Shown here one piece after another: positions 9,383 to 16,107 of a DNA stretch of 64,000 nt (the stretch's first letter is position 1; every line of letters begins with the position of its first letter). The translations under genes were made by a program, and so were the position numbers. The stretch spans positions 62,001-126,000 of the forward strand of contig CANMFL010000008.1 of assembly GCA_947497185.1 (NCBI GenBank), in the 5' to 3' direction. The notes under the pieces are model-generated. The model saw only the letters and a program-made list of their open reading frames with translations. It was not told the origin of the DNA and ran no database searches. The stretch comes from an uncultured Paracoccaceae bacterium. GTDB taxonomy: Bacteria > Pseudomonadota > Alphaproteobacteria > Rhodobacterales > Rhodobacteraceae.

Positions 9383-10522
9383 TTACGCTGCGATTTCAGC
9401 TTCGAACGCCCATTTCAGCCATGGCAGCATGGCGTCGATGTCGGATGTTTCCACCGTCGCACCACACCAGATCCGCAGACCAGCAGGGGCATCGCGGTAA
9501 GCGCCGATATCAAGCGCCACATCTTCGTCGGCGAGACGTTTTGCAACGGCTTTGGCGAAGGCCGCACCGTCGGTGATCCGGTCGTCTGTGAACTTGAGGC
9601 AAACAGATGTATTCGAGCGTGTCGCGTCATCCTCGGCGAGGTTCGCGATCCAGTCGTTGGCGTCACAGAAATCAAAGATCGCTTGCGCGTTGGCGTTTGC
9701 GCGATCTTGCAGGGCTTTTAGGCCACCAATGTCTTGCGCCCATTTCAGCGCGACAAGGTAATCCTCAACAGCCAGCATCGACGGCGTGTTGATGGTCTCG
9801 CCCTTAAAGATACCTTCGATCAATTTGCCGCCTTTGGTCATGCGGAAAATCTTTGGCAGCGGCCATGCAGGTGTGTAGTTTTCCAGACGCTCAACAGCGC
9901 GTGGGGACAGGATCAGCATGCCGTGCGCTGCTTCGCCGCCCATGACTTTCTGCCAAGAGAACGTTGTCACGTCGAGCTTGTCCCAAGGCAGGTCTTGCGC
10001 AAATGCCGCAGATGTCGCGTCGCACAATGTCAGACCAGCGCGGTCCGCAGGGATCGCGTCACCGTTTGGCATCCGCACGCCGGACGTTGTGCCGTTCCAT
10101 GTAAAGCAAACGTCGTTGTCGTAGTTCAGCGCGGACATATCAACGATGTGACCGTAGTCGGCTGTGTGTGTCGTGGCTTCGATCTTGAGCTGTTTGACCA
10201 CGTCAGTGACCCAGCCCGCGCCGAACGATTCCCATGCGACCATTTCAGCCGGACGTTCACCCAACATCGACCACATGGCCATCTCAAACGCGCCAGTGTC
10301 GGACGCAGGGACGATGCCGATGCGATAATCCGCAGGCACGCCAAGAATTTCGCGGGTGAGGTCAATCGCCTCAGCCAGTTTGGATTTGCCGATAGCGGCG
10401 CGGTGCGAGCGGCCCAAAGGCGCGTCAGCCAGCTTGTCCAAAGAAAATACGGGGGGTTTGGCACATGGGCCAGAAGAAAAACGTGCGTTTGCCGGGCGCA
10501 CTGCCGGTGGTGTCGTAACCAT
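9383..10522 (-). CDS. serC: Phosphoserine aminotransferase
   Basis: 379 aa from ATG 10522 ([20 protein letters not shown]), preceded on the minus strand by GAGGA 8 nt upstream. The longer frame back to 10696 runs through the leader and into the integrated element and is not credible. The protein is a class-V aminotransferase of the serC type, with the PLP-lysine context [16 protein letters not shown] and the N-terminal block [13 protein letters not shown]. It converts 3-phosphohydroxypyruvate to phosphoserine (and usually serves PdxF in B6 synthesis). It leads an operon with serA. Its native upstream DNA is replaced by the end of an integrated element (see the leader, att and promoter entries). 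Confidence 0.96.
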   Translation of the reverse strand: MVTTPPAVRPANARFSSGPCAKPPVFSLDKLADAPLGRSHRAAIGKSKLAEAIDLTREILGVPADYRIGIVPASDTGAFEMAMWSMLGERPAEMVAWESFGAGWVTDVVKQLKIEATTHTADYGHIVDMSALNYDNDVCFTWNGTTSGVRMPNGDAIPADRAGLTLCDATSAAFAQDLPWDKLDVTTFSWQKVMGGEAAHGMLILSPRAVERLENYTPAWPLPKIFRMTKGGKLIEGIFKGETINTPSMLAVEDYLVALKWAQDIGGLKALQDRANANAQAIFDFCDANDWIANLAEDDATRSNTSVCLKFTDDRITDGAAFAKAVAKRLADEDVALDIGAYRDAPAGLRIWCGATVETSDIDAMLPWLKWAFEAEIAA

Positions 10523-10577
10523 TGCTGGTATCCTCACAGATAAATGCCCTTCGTTGGGGAAGGGTGTCCCACCGCCG
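10523..10577 (-). promoter_or_regulatory. serC 5' leader with conserved hairpin
   Basis: The minus-strand leader begins about at 10577 (CGGCGGTGGGACACC), then forms a 6-bp hairpin (CCCTTC / GAAGGG, 10547-10564), then CATTTATCTGTGAGGATACC before the ATG. Most of it is identical to the repeat at the other end of the element. A conserved short structured leader upstream of serC ('serC RNA motif') has been reported in Alphaproteobacteria. Position and compactness fit, but I could not run the covariance model. Confidence 0.6.
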
Positions 10578-10579
10578 GA
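10547..10579. repeat. attL: 33-bp direct repeat, left boundary of the integrated element
   Basis: This 33-bp stretch is identical to 21526-21558 in the same orientation, and the identity stops at both sides. It contains the CCCTTC...GAAGGG hairpin and the presumed serC transcription start. An integrase gene lies just inside the other copy. This is the expected result of tyrosine-recombinase integration into the serC leader. Confidence 0.92.
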
Positions 10580-10606
10580 CATACGGAACCCCAGTAAAAA
10601 CAGCAA
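10578..10606 (-). promoter_or_regulatory. Element-borne substitute promoter for serC
   Basis: On the minus strand TTGCTG (10601-10606) is followed by exactly 17 nt and TATGTC (10578-10583), then CGGCGG, the start of the serC leader. All but the last two bases of the -10 box lie inside the element. The native promoter displaced to 21557-21585 has the same layout (TTGCTT-N17-TATCTC) with an unrelated spacer. Inferred to drive serC-serA in the integrated state. Confidence 0.55.
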
Positions 10607-10676
10607 TAGGCAAAGGTACTTGCTATGCAGGTAAATGTAGCCTTTTGCAGAACGATGCAGGAACGCATGTTTCCTA

Positions 10677-10698
10677 TTGGCACAAATCTGACACAAGG
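10677..10698 (+). repeat. 22-bp repeat shared with the integrase 3' end (left copy)
   Basis: Perfect 22-bp match, same orientation, to 21446-21467, where it encodes FGTNLTQ at the integrase C-terminus. The left copy lies 97 bp inside attL, the right copy 58 bp inside attR. It may be a pair of integrase arm sites, or the remnant of an earlier integrase gene end: here the frame reads IGTNLTQG and stops at 10725. Confidence 0.7.
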
Positions 10699-10789
10699 AA
10701 ATCTGGGTTTGTTCCGCGACAAGTGAACCGGGAAGCGGGCTGCTTACCTCGTCGGAATCGGCGATTTGGAGATGCTGGACAAAGAAAAA

Positions 10790-10820
10790 CCGTTGAGAGA
10801 GCTGGCACTCACCTCAACGG
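10790..10820. repeat. Inverted repeat upstream of repC
   Basis: 8-bp perfect arms CCGTTGAG (10790-10797) and CTCAACGG (10813-10820) separated by 15 nt, 70 bp before the repC start. Possible operator, initiator site or RNA hairpin controlling repC. Confidence 0.4.
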
Positions 10821-10889
10821 CCAATTTCAAAAGTCTTCTTCCAATCAACAATACGCAAATGGCCCATCTCTGGCAAGGCAGGTGGCGTC

Positions 10890-12008
10890 ATGAGTGTAAC
10901 TTTGTCTCACAGTGGCTTGCCAGCCGGCATTAAGCGTTCACAGTTCATAGAGAGCATCGCTCCAGCATTGAAGGCGCGCGGCCTGAAGACGTCGGCCATC
11001 GTGTATCTGTCCAAAGCATTCGACAACTGGACACGAGATCAGGACTTTGAGCCAAACCGGATATGCGGTTTCTGGCATCAGGTGAGCAGCCTCGCTGAAA
11101 AGTTAAGCTGCACGGTTCGCACGGTCCATTCGATTGAGTACGACTTGGAAAATGCCCGCCTTGTCTCGCGGAACCCCAAGGCAAACGGCAGGCGCGATGG
11201 AATGCGTGAACAAGAGGGCCGGAACGTCCTTCGTAAGCTTTTCGGGATCAACCTCGCTCCAATCATAGAACAGGCATCCGATCTGCTGGCAGAGGCAGAA
11301 ACTATTCGGATGCATCAAGACGCGATGGATATGTGTCGCAGTGAGATCAGGCACATCAACAAGAGCATCCGGCGGCTGAACAACACAGACGCCCTTGAGC
11401 AGGCAAGAAGCATTTTGCCAGAAGGTCGGAGTGCCACTGTAAGAGAATTGGCCAAGCTGGAGGAAATTCGAGACGCGCTCTTGGCGGTGGAAAACTCGTT
11501 CAAGATAGACGTTCGTTCGGAAGAATTTTCCGACCGGACGGAAGAAAACGACGTACCTATAATACAAACCAAACAAACTAAATTTTTGTACGAAGCAGAA
11601 GCCGTTTCCGAGCAAGTTACGATTCAACAAGCCATCTCCCTAGCCGCTGAACCTTTCCGTGACTGTTTGGATATGTACGGCGACTACACGTGGCGGGGCA
11701 TCACCAACGCTGCTTATGAGATTGCGAGATCGATAGGGATCGATGACCGAACGTGGGGAATAGCCTGTGACAACGCTGTTCTAGGGCCGGAACGCGCTGC
11801 GCTTTGTATCCTATTGATCCATCGAAATATGTGCCTGCCGCCCTCTAGTAGTCATTATCCGCGAAACCCCAGCGCTTGTTTTGGCGGAATGATCAAGGCG
11901 GCGAAAAGCGGTGAATTTAGCTTGTCAGATTTCATTGCGGCTGTGCGGGGGTATGGCAAACGTCGCAGCCCGCAACACCCAGTCAGAGGTTTCGACTATG
12001 GGCGCTGA
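10890..12008 (+). CDS. RepC-like plasmid replication initiator
   Basis: 372 aa, slightly shorter than typical RepC (about 400-440 aa). The N-terminal half has an HTH region (LSCTVRTVHSIEYDLENARL) followed by GINLAPIIEQASDLLAEAETI, the characteristic 'F-G-[IF]-[ND]-L-[AS]-P' helix block of RepC. The C-terminal half (about residues 240-370) has the second RepC-type domain, ending in NPSACFGGMIKAAKSGEFSL. RepC initiates replication of alphaproteobacterial repABC plasmids, with its origin inside its own gene. No repA or repB partition genes are present, so this is a repC-only replicon. The mobilization gene mobC overlaps its stop by 11 bp. Confidence 0.7.
   Translation: MSVTLSHSGLPAGIKRSQFIESIAPALKARGLKTSAIVYLSKAFDNWTRDQDFEPNRICGFWHQVSSLAEKLSCTVRTVHSIEYDLENARLVSRNPKANGRRDGMREQEGRNVLRKLFGINLAPIIEQASDLLAEAETIRMHQDAMDMCRSEIRHINKSIRRLNNTDALEQARSILPEGRSATVRELAKLEEIRDALLAVENSFKIDVRSEEFSDRTEENDVPIIQTKQTKFLYEAEAVSEQVTIQQAISLAAEPFRDCLDMYGDYTWRGITNAAYEIARSIGIDDRTWGIACDNAVLGPERAALCILLIHRNMCLPPSSSHYPRNPSACFGGMIKAAKSGEFSLSDFIAAVRGYGKRRSPQHPVRGFDYGR
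11540..11600. other. AT-rich stretch inside repC, candidate oriV
   Basis: A run around 11550-11595 is markedly AT-rich against its surroundings and encodes the linker between the two RepC domains. In repABC plasmids the origin is an AT-rich segment within repC at a comparable place. Assignment is by analogy only. Confidence 0.4.
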
Positions 12009-12513
12009 TGGAGGCTCAACTATCGTTCGGGATGCTGAGAAAAGGTCCAAAACCGATTCAAGCGAAGAGCAAACAGCAAGGTTACCCACCGATTACATCG
12101 GCGGGACTTGTGAGGGGCGGCGTGCCTCCCCTTCAAACCCCAACCAGACGCGCGAGGAGCGCGTCAAAGAAGGCCTTTCCGAGACTGTGATCTTTCGATG
12201 CACCGTCGCGGAGAAGGCCGCGCTCGTCGCCAAAGCGGACGCCGCTGGACTGCCCAACGCCACGCTAATGCGTGAGGCTTTAGGGCTGGTCCAAGCGCGG
12301 CGGCGCAAGCCCGTGCCGCGTGTTGACCCGTCGCTGACGTTGGCCGTTACTCGCGTAGGCGGCAACCTCAACCAACTGGCACGCTGGATCAACGGGGCCG
12401 TCAAATCTGGCCGCGCGAGCCACATCGACGCTCTGGAGGTCAGCGTGCGGCTTCTCGCAATTGAACGTCAGCTTGGGCAGATCATCGGCCAGCATCGCGA
12501 TGGCCAGCAATGA
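11998..12513 (+). CDS. mobC: MobC-like relaxosome accessory protein
   Basis: 171 aa from ATG 11998, which has AGAGGT 7 nt upstream; a longer frame back to 11911 lies inside repC and is less likely. The C-terminal 100 residues fit the bacterial mobilisation protein MobC family: a ribbon-helix-helix-like start (VIFRCTVAEKAALVAKADAAG), then VTRVGGNLNQLARWIN, the classical 'GxNLNQLAR' block, and a terminal helix. MobC helps the relaxase open oriT. The N-terminal 60 residues are low complexity. Its stop overlaps the relaxase start (ATGA), so the two are translationally coupled. Confidence 0.88.
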   Translation: MGADGGSTIVRDAEKRSKTDSSEEQTARLPTDYIGGTCEGRRASPSNPNQTREERVKEGLSETVIFRCTVAEKAALVAKADAAGLPNATLMREALGLVQARRRKPVPRVDPSLTLAVTRVGGNLNQLARWINGAVKSGRASHIDALEVSVRLLAIERQLGQIIGQHRDGQQ

Positions 12514-14078
12514 TCATCTCGTTCTTCTCTTCCGGCACGGGCAGCGGCGCGGCCCCCGTTGACTACCTGACCGCCCGCGAGGTTTTGGCCTACGACGAAA
12601 ACCGCAATCTGATCCGCGATGACTTCGGCCAGCCGCAGACCAAAATTCGTGACCCAGTGCCTGAAGTGCTGCACGGCAATCCCGACTGGACGCGGGACTT
12701 GATCGACGCCAGCGCGAACAAGTGGAGCTACACTGCTGGCGTGATCAGCTTTGCGGAGGCCGATCAGCCCAGCGAGGACGCCCAGCAAGAGGCCATTGAG
12801 CTATTTGAGGCTCTGGCCTTTGCGGGGCTAGAGGCGGATCAGTACGACTGCCTTTGGGTGCGTCATGTGCATGAGGGGAATGTCGAGCTGCACTTTTGCA
12901 CGCCGCGCTTGGAGCTGGCGACGGGGAGGGCGTTGAACATCGCCCCGCCGGGGCATGAGGCGGCGTTCGGCACACTGCGCGACGTATTGAACAAGACGCA
13001 TGATTGGGCCGACCCAATGGAGCCCGACCGCGCTCGTGACTTTAAGCTTGTGCGCGAAAGCGCAGATCGTGCCGAAGCCCGTCAGGTCATCGTTGGAGCG
13101 ATATACGACCAGATTGACGCGGGCCTGATCACTGACCGAGCGTCAATGATCGAGTTCTTTGAAGACACAGGCTTCGAGGTCACGCGCCAAGCTGCAAAGT
13201 CAATCAGTGTCCGCGATCCTGAATTTGCAAAACCATTCAAACTTGAAGGCGTACTCACCCATGAAAACTGGTCCCCAACCCGACACGCAGAAATCGCGGC
13301 TGAGTATGAAGCTGGCACGGATGCAGACCGAACAAGAAGACTTGATGGCCTCTCACATGAGCGCCTTCGTACAGACTTCGCAGGCCATGTTGAACGACGC
13401 GCGGAATACAATGGCGAACGATACGGCACACTTTTTGTTCGACAACAGGACCTTGATCGAGAAGCGCACGACCGAGATCAGGACTTGGTTGACGCTATCG
13501 CCTTGGATTCACGCGGCGTTCGTCGCGATAGGGTTTGCCTTGATGATGGCCGCGAGCTGGCTTTGGACAGTCCAGCTGACCCGTTCGGAATTGAGCGAGC
13601 TTGGTCTGACGCGGATCGACAGGGAAAGCGGGACATGGCTAGTGCTGGACCCGACTACGACGCGGCTGAGGACCTGCACGCTGGGCGGCAGGTCAGTGAC
13701 CTGCATCAAGATCGAGGAGGATTAGATGACGACACCCCTGACAGCCTTGGAACGCGACTTGCTCGCCTGCGTCGAGCGGTTGGTGACGGCCTGCGAGGTC
13801 TCAGCAGCGGAGTTGAGCGGGTTAGAGGCGCGCTCGACGAACGGGATGCAGTGCCAGATGGATGGATTGGCCGCTTGCGTATCGGCGCTCATTCAATCGC
13901 AAGTGGCGTCCGTCGATGCGTTGAACGGCTTGTTGAGCGAGGAGTCGAGCTACGAGACGTTGGCGAAGCAACTAGAGACGAGCTTGAAATTAGTGAAGGC
14001 CGCCGAGAGGCAGTTGATCGAGAACTGAACGATGCCCGCGAACGGGAGGCCAATCATGGCCATAGCTACGGACGATAA
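12510..14078 (+). CDS. mobA: Relaxase, MobA/VirD2-type (MOBP, ColE1-like)
   Basis: 522 aa. The N-terminal relaxase domain spans about residues 1-250. A tyrosine at 19 (VDYLTARE) is the likely nicking residue. The metal-site motif at residues 119-128 is H119, E126, H128 with HEGN between. Classical MOBP relaxases carry H-x6-H-x-H at this place, while ColE1 MbeA is known for H-E-N, so this looks intermediate. The C-terminal 270 residues are charged and low complexity, consistent with a region constrained by two genes nested in another frame (mobB 13261-13725 and mobD 13726-14028). This architecture is that of ColE1-family mobilization operons. It nicks oriT and leads transfer by a helper system. 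Confidence 0.85.
   Translation: MIISFFSSGTGSGAAPVDYLTAREVLAYDENRNLIRDDFGQPQTKIRDPVPEVLHGNPDWTRDLIDASANKWSYTAGVISFAEADQPSEDAQQEAIELFEALAFAGLEADQYDCLWVRHVHEGNVELHFCTPRLELATGRALNIAPPGHEAAFGTLRDVLNKTHDWADPMEPDRARDFKLVRESADRAEARQVIVGAIYDQIDAGLITDRASMIEFFEDTGFEVTRQAAKSISVRDPEFAKPFKLEGVLTHENWSPTRHAEIAAEYEAGTDADRTRRLDGLSHERLRTDFAGHVERRAEYNGERYGTLFVRQQDLDREAHDRDQDLVDAIALDSRGVRRDRVCLDDGRELALDSPADPFGIERAWSDADRQGKRDMASAGPDYDAAEDLHAGRQVSDLHQDRGGLDDDTPDSLGTRLARLRRAVGDGLRGLSSGVERVRGALDERDAVPDGWIGRLRIGAHSIASGVRRCVERLVERGVELRDVGEATRDELEISEGRREAVDRELNDAREREANHGHSYGR
13261..13725 (+). CDS. mobB: MobB-like membrane mobilization protein nested in mobA
   Basis: 154 aa if started at ATG 13261; other ATGs at 13159, 13306 and 13321 are possible. 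It is read in a different frame inside the relaxase gene. An amphipathic N-terminal half (residues about 15-70, rich in Q, E and A) leads to one membrane helix (FVAIGFALMMAASWLW). A C-terminal domain follows with a CTLGGRSVTCIKI block, which resembles ColE1-family MobB proteins where MobB is likewise nested in mobA and stabilises the relaxosome at the membrane. The stop abuts the mobD start, with GAGGAGG just upstream. A well-formed helix and terminal motif in a shadow frame argue for a real gene. Confidence 0.7.
   Translation: MKTGPQPDTQKSRLSMKLARMQTEQEDLMASHMSAFVQTSQAMLNDARNTMANDTAHFLFDNRTLIEKRTTEIRTWLTLSPWIHAAFVAIGFALMMAASWLWTVQLTRSELSELGLTRIDRESGTWLVLDPTTTRLRTCTLGGRSVTCIKIEED
13726..14028 (+). 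CDS. mobD: MobD-like small mobilization protein nested in mobA
   Basis: 100 aa, starting immediately after the mobB stop with an excellent ribosome binding site (GAGGAGG at 13714-13720, 5 nt before the ATG). The sequence is helical and likely coiled coil, beginning MTTPLTALERDLLACVERLV, close in character to the MbeD/MobD family ('MT..LE..LL..L..L'). ColE1 MbeD is also nested within the relaxase gene and is linked to entry exclusion or mobilization support. It ends 50 bp before the relaxase stop. Confidence 0.65.
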   Translation: MTTPLTALERDLLACVERLVTACEVSAAELSGLEARSTNGMQCQMDGLAACVSALIQSQVASVDALNGLLSEESSYETLAKQLETSLKLVKAAERQLIEN

Positions 14079-14094
14079 CCCGAGAGGACAAAAA

Positions 14095-14379
14095 ATGACT
14101 TACGACCACGAGAATTACACAATGAGCTTTGCACAGGCGCGTGACATCGGGATCGACTATCGGGATTATCAGAAAATCGACCGCCTGCCTTCGGGTGTTG
14201 AATTGTTCGCAATTGCGGGTGTTTGGGGTGACTATGTGAACATTCGATGCTTGTTTCAAGATGCTGAAGGAAACCGCTATCTGCGCAATATCGCTCGGCG
14301 GGGTGATGCTGGTTATATTATCACTGAGCTGGGCGTCGATGCGAAGCTAATCGCGGTCGGTCAAGTTTTTGAATTTTAA
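14095..14379 (+). CDS. Hypothetical protein downstream of the mobilization genes
   Basis: 94 aa from ATG 14095, which has CGAGAGGAC upstream; the longer frame from 14032 overlaps the relaxase end. Small, acidic, with aromatic residues (MTYDHENYTMSFAQARDIGI; GVWGDYVNIRCLF), and probably a compact beta-rich domain with no recognisable family. It lies 16 bp after the relaxase stop on the same strand and converges on the two-gene cargo unit. It may belong to mobilization or be an accessory such as an anti-defence or exclusion protein; this cannot be decided from sequence. Confidence 0.55.
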   Translation: MTYDHENYTMSFAQARDIGIDYRDYQKIDRLPSGVELFAIAGVWGDYVNIRCLFQDAEGNRYLRNIARRGDAGYIITELGVDAKLIAVGQVFEF

Positions 14380-14431
14380 GCAGCGGGTGCTCCTTTGATA
14401 AAATAGCTGAGTCTAAGCTGCGAGCGCATTT

Positions 14432-15040
14432 TTAACCGTTCTCAATCTTCAATCGACGTTCGAAATAAAAGCTAACCCGACCTACGGTTCGTGCAAAGGT
14501 CGATAGGCTTTCAACTAAGGAGGCAAAGAAAAGAAACTCAAGTAACGGTGTGAGGAAACCACCAATGGTTTTGAATGTTTCTTGCCATTCCGCTTGTGTC
14601 CAGAAGTTGAGATATGCCTGTCCGTCTGTCCAAGCCAAAAAGCTTCCGGTATCTGGATCAGGAAGTAGCATCAACAAGGACAAAAATACTGAAAATATTG
14701 CTACTACGTTGAAATATGAGACGTTGTAGAACAGCTCACGAGATAGTTTGTTGAGTTTTTCAACCTTTAAATCAGCCTCTATTGAGCCTGTTTTCTCAGA
14801 TGTTGTGACGCTGCCGGACATTAGGAAGAACATAACGCTGAAGCTGAAACCGATTAGGATTGATTGAACGGTCAGTAAGGCTCCGAGTGTTTCTCCGCTA
14901 ATTGCGCTGAAAACCACAACAAGAGCGCCTGATGCGAACGCAACAAGCAAGTATCGTCGCAAAACCGATTGGCGCTTGTTAGTATCATAGTCGTAGTAGG
15001 TCGCGTTATGCTCCCTAACGATTTTCCGAAAGTTAGACAT
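14432..15040 (-). CDS. Unknown four-helix membrane protein, second gene of an unknown pair
   Basis: 202 aa. Four predicted membrane helices: about residues 29-50, 55-77, 103-127 and 158-182, with the hydrophilic segment between the second and third containing SEKTGSIEADLKVEKLN. The start overlaps the preceding gene by 8 bp (ATGTCTAA), so it is translated in step with the 315-aa protein. AT-rich relative to host genes. Not recognised. A soluble protein plus a small four-helix membrane protein of these sizes recalls the antiphage system Kiwa (KwaB with KwaA), but the gene order is reversed and I see no clear sequence match. It might be a membrane-disrupting effector. Confidence 0.7.
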   Translation of the reverse strand: MSNFRKIVREHNATYYDYDTNKRQSVLRRYLLVAFASGALVVVFSAISGETLGALLTVQSILIGFSFSVMFFLMSGSVTTSEKTGSIEADLKVEKLNKLSRELFYNVSYFNVVAIFSVFLSLLMLLPDPDTGSFLAWTDGQAYLNFWTQAEWQETFKTIGGFLTPLLEFLFFASLVESLSTFARTVGRVSFYFERRLKIENG

Positions 15041-15980
15041 CTTCGTTGCCGGAAATTACCTCGTGCTTCAGTGCGTCGTAAATCGCTTCACGGGTCTGTT
15101 CGTAGTCTGGATGGCCGTCAAATTTGATTTGCACATCTAAGAAATACCGCGACGCAAAGCTGCTCCCACCTAGAACATAGATCACCCGATCTCTTCCGTT
15201 TACCGATGCAAGTACAGTACAGTTCTCGATGTCATCATCCTTAACATCGATCAAGGATTTCTTTAGCATTTCTGCAATAGCTTGTTTCCGTTTTTCAACC
15301 GGACTTTTCAAGAGCGGGAACAAGCTCTGTTTGACTTCGGTTTCAAAGCCGTCTTCTGCACTGCGCTTTTTCACAGCTACCATGCTTCCGCTTGAGAAAA
15401 GGTTGTCAGATGTAATTTTTTTGGCTGTCGTTGACATTGATACCTTAACCTCCTTCGCTACCGCTTTGCTTAAGTCTATCGCATCCTGACGGAATGAGTG
15501 AGCCTCGATCTGATTGGGGTTTTGCAAATAGCTTAACACAGTGCGTTTGAGGCCCGTGTACCCTCCGTAGTTCCCGAGGTACTGGCTCGCCAAGTATATT
15601 TTCCCGCTATCTGATAAGTATAGCATAAAATGAAAACGCCGTTGGTTGATACTTTCCGCGGTGATATCGCCCTTATCTGAGTTTTTGTAGGCGTGTCCCC
15701 AGTATGCCCCTTCATACACACCAAAAAGGCAACGTTCGTCCAAGCGTTTCACCTTGCTAAACGGTACCACACGCCCAAACTTGACTGCGCTAAATTGCTC
15801 AGGGTCATCAAGGTCAGGCAGTTTTTGTTTTTCGATTTTCGTACATAGAACATCGAACTCGTCCTTGGCAAACGGCACAGGTTCAGGTTTTTTTCCGTCC
15901 ACCTTCTTTTCACGCTGCAAATAGTGAAAACTTGCGGTGACTACTTCATCTTTTCGTTGCTTGGCCAAATGGGGTCTCAC
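15033..15980 (-). CDS. Unknown soluble protein, first gene of an unknown pair
   Basis: 315 aa from ATG 15980 (a TTG at residue 5, giving MAKQRKDEV, is also possible). No membrane segment. Blocks that stand out are FGRVVPFSKVKRLDERCLFGVYEGAYWGH split around residues 65-95, RRFHFMLYLSDSGKIYLASQ near 115, NYGGYTGLKRTVLSYL near 140, and a C-terminal RDRVIYVLGGSSFASRYFLD. Mixed alpha/beta, not assignable to a family I know. It is coupled to the four-helix membrane gene and lies in the cargo region of a mobile element next to a restriction-modification operon, a typical place for a defence gene. A sensor paired with a membrane effector is the simplest hypothesis. Confidence 0.7.
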   Translation of the reverse strand: MRPHLAKQRKDEVVTASFHYLQREKKVDGKKPEPVPFAKDEFDVLCTKIEKQKLPDLDDPEQFSAVKFGRVVPFSKVKRLDERCLFGVYEGAYWGHAYKNSDKGDITAESINQRRFHFMLYLSDSGKIYLASQYLGNYGGYTGLKRTVLSYLQNPNQIEAHSFRQDAIDLSKAVAKEVKVSMSTTAKKITSDNLFSSGSMVAVKKRSAEDGFETEVKQSLFPLLKSPVEKRKQAIAEMLKKSLIDVKDDDIENCTVLASVNGRDRVIYVLGGSSFASRYFLDVQIKFDGHPDYEQTREAIYDALKHEVISGNEDV

Positions 15981-16002
15981 TCAAAATTAATTTCGGTTGT
16001 AT

Positions 16003-16031
16003 TCGCCTAAAACTTGGCGACTTTAAGGCGA
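16003..16031. repeat. Inverted repeat upstream of the unknown two-gene unit
   Basis: TCGCCT-AAA (16003-16011) and TTTAAGGCGA (16022-16031) form an inverted repeat with one bulged base, in the 127-bp gap between the restriction enzyme gene and the 315-aa gene, about 25 bp before the latter's start. A possible operator, or a terminator stem for the restriction operon. The rest of the gap shows nothing clear. Confidence 0.35.
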
Positions 16032-16107
16032 GTTATTAAGGTAAATGGAACCTATCAAGAGTTACCATAATTGCTATGTTCTCGCGTCTTTTCATACTTA
16101 AGGTACT

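Larger units (their letters stand above)
10580..10889. other. Noncoding left end of the element
   Basis: 310 bp with no credible gene. It holds the substitute serC promoter next to attL, a 22-bp repeat shared with the 3' end of the integrase gene (10677-10698), and an inverted repeat (10790-10820) before repC. It is a likely place for integrase arm sites and for repC regulation. A continuous frame through it lacks any family signal. Confidence 0.6.

Noticed and set aside
10534..10722. 62-codon minus-strand frame upstream of serC
   Set aside because: Cysteine-rich translation of leader and element end, not a plausible protein; also the wrong N-terminal extension of serC.
10522..10893. 123-codon plus-strand frame across the serC leader and element left end
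   Set aside because: It spans attL and noncoding DNA, has no family signal or ribosome site, and overlaps the repC start only by chance.
14432..15980. Firm assignment of the two-gene unit as Kiwa
   Set aside because: Sizes and helix count fit, but gene order is reversed and no sequence motif could be matched by eye.
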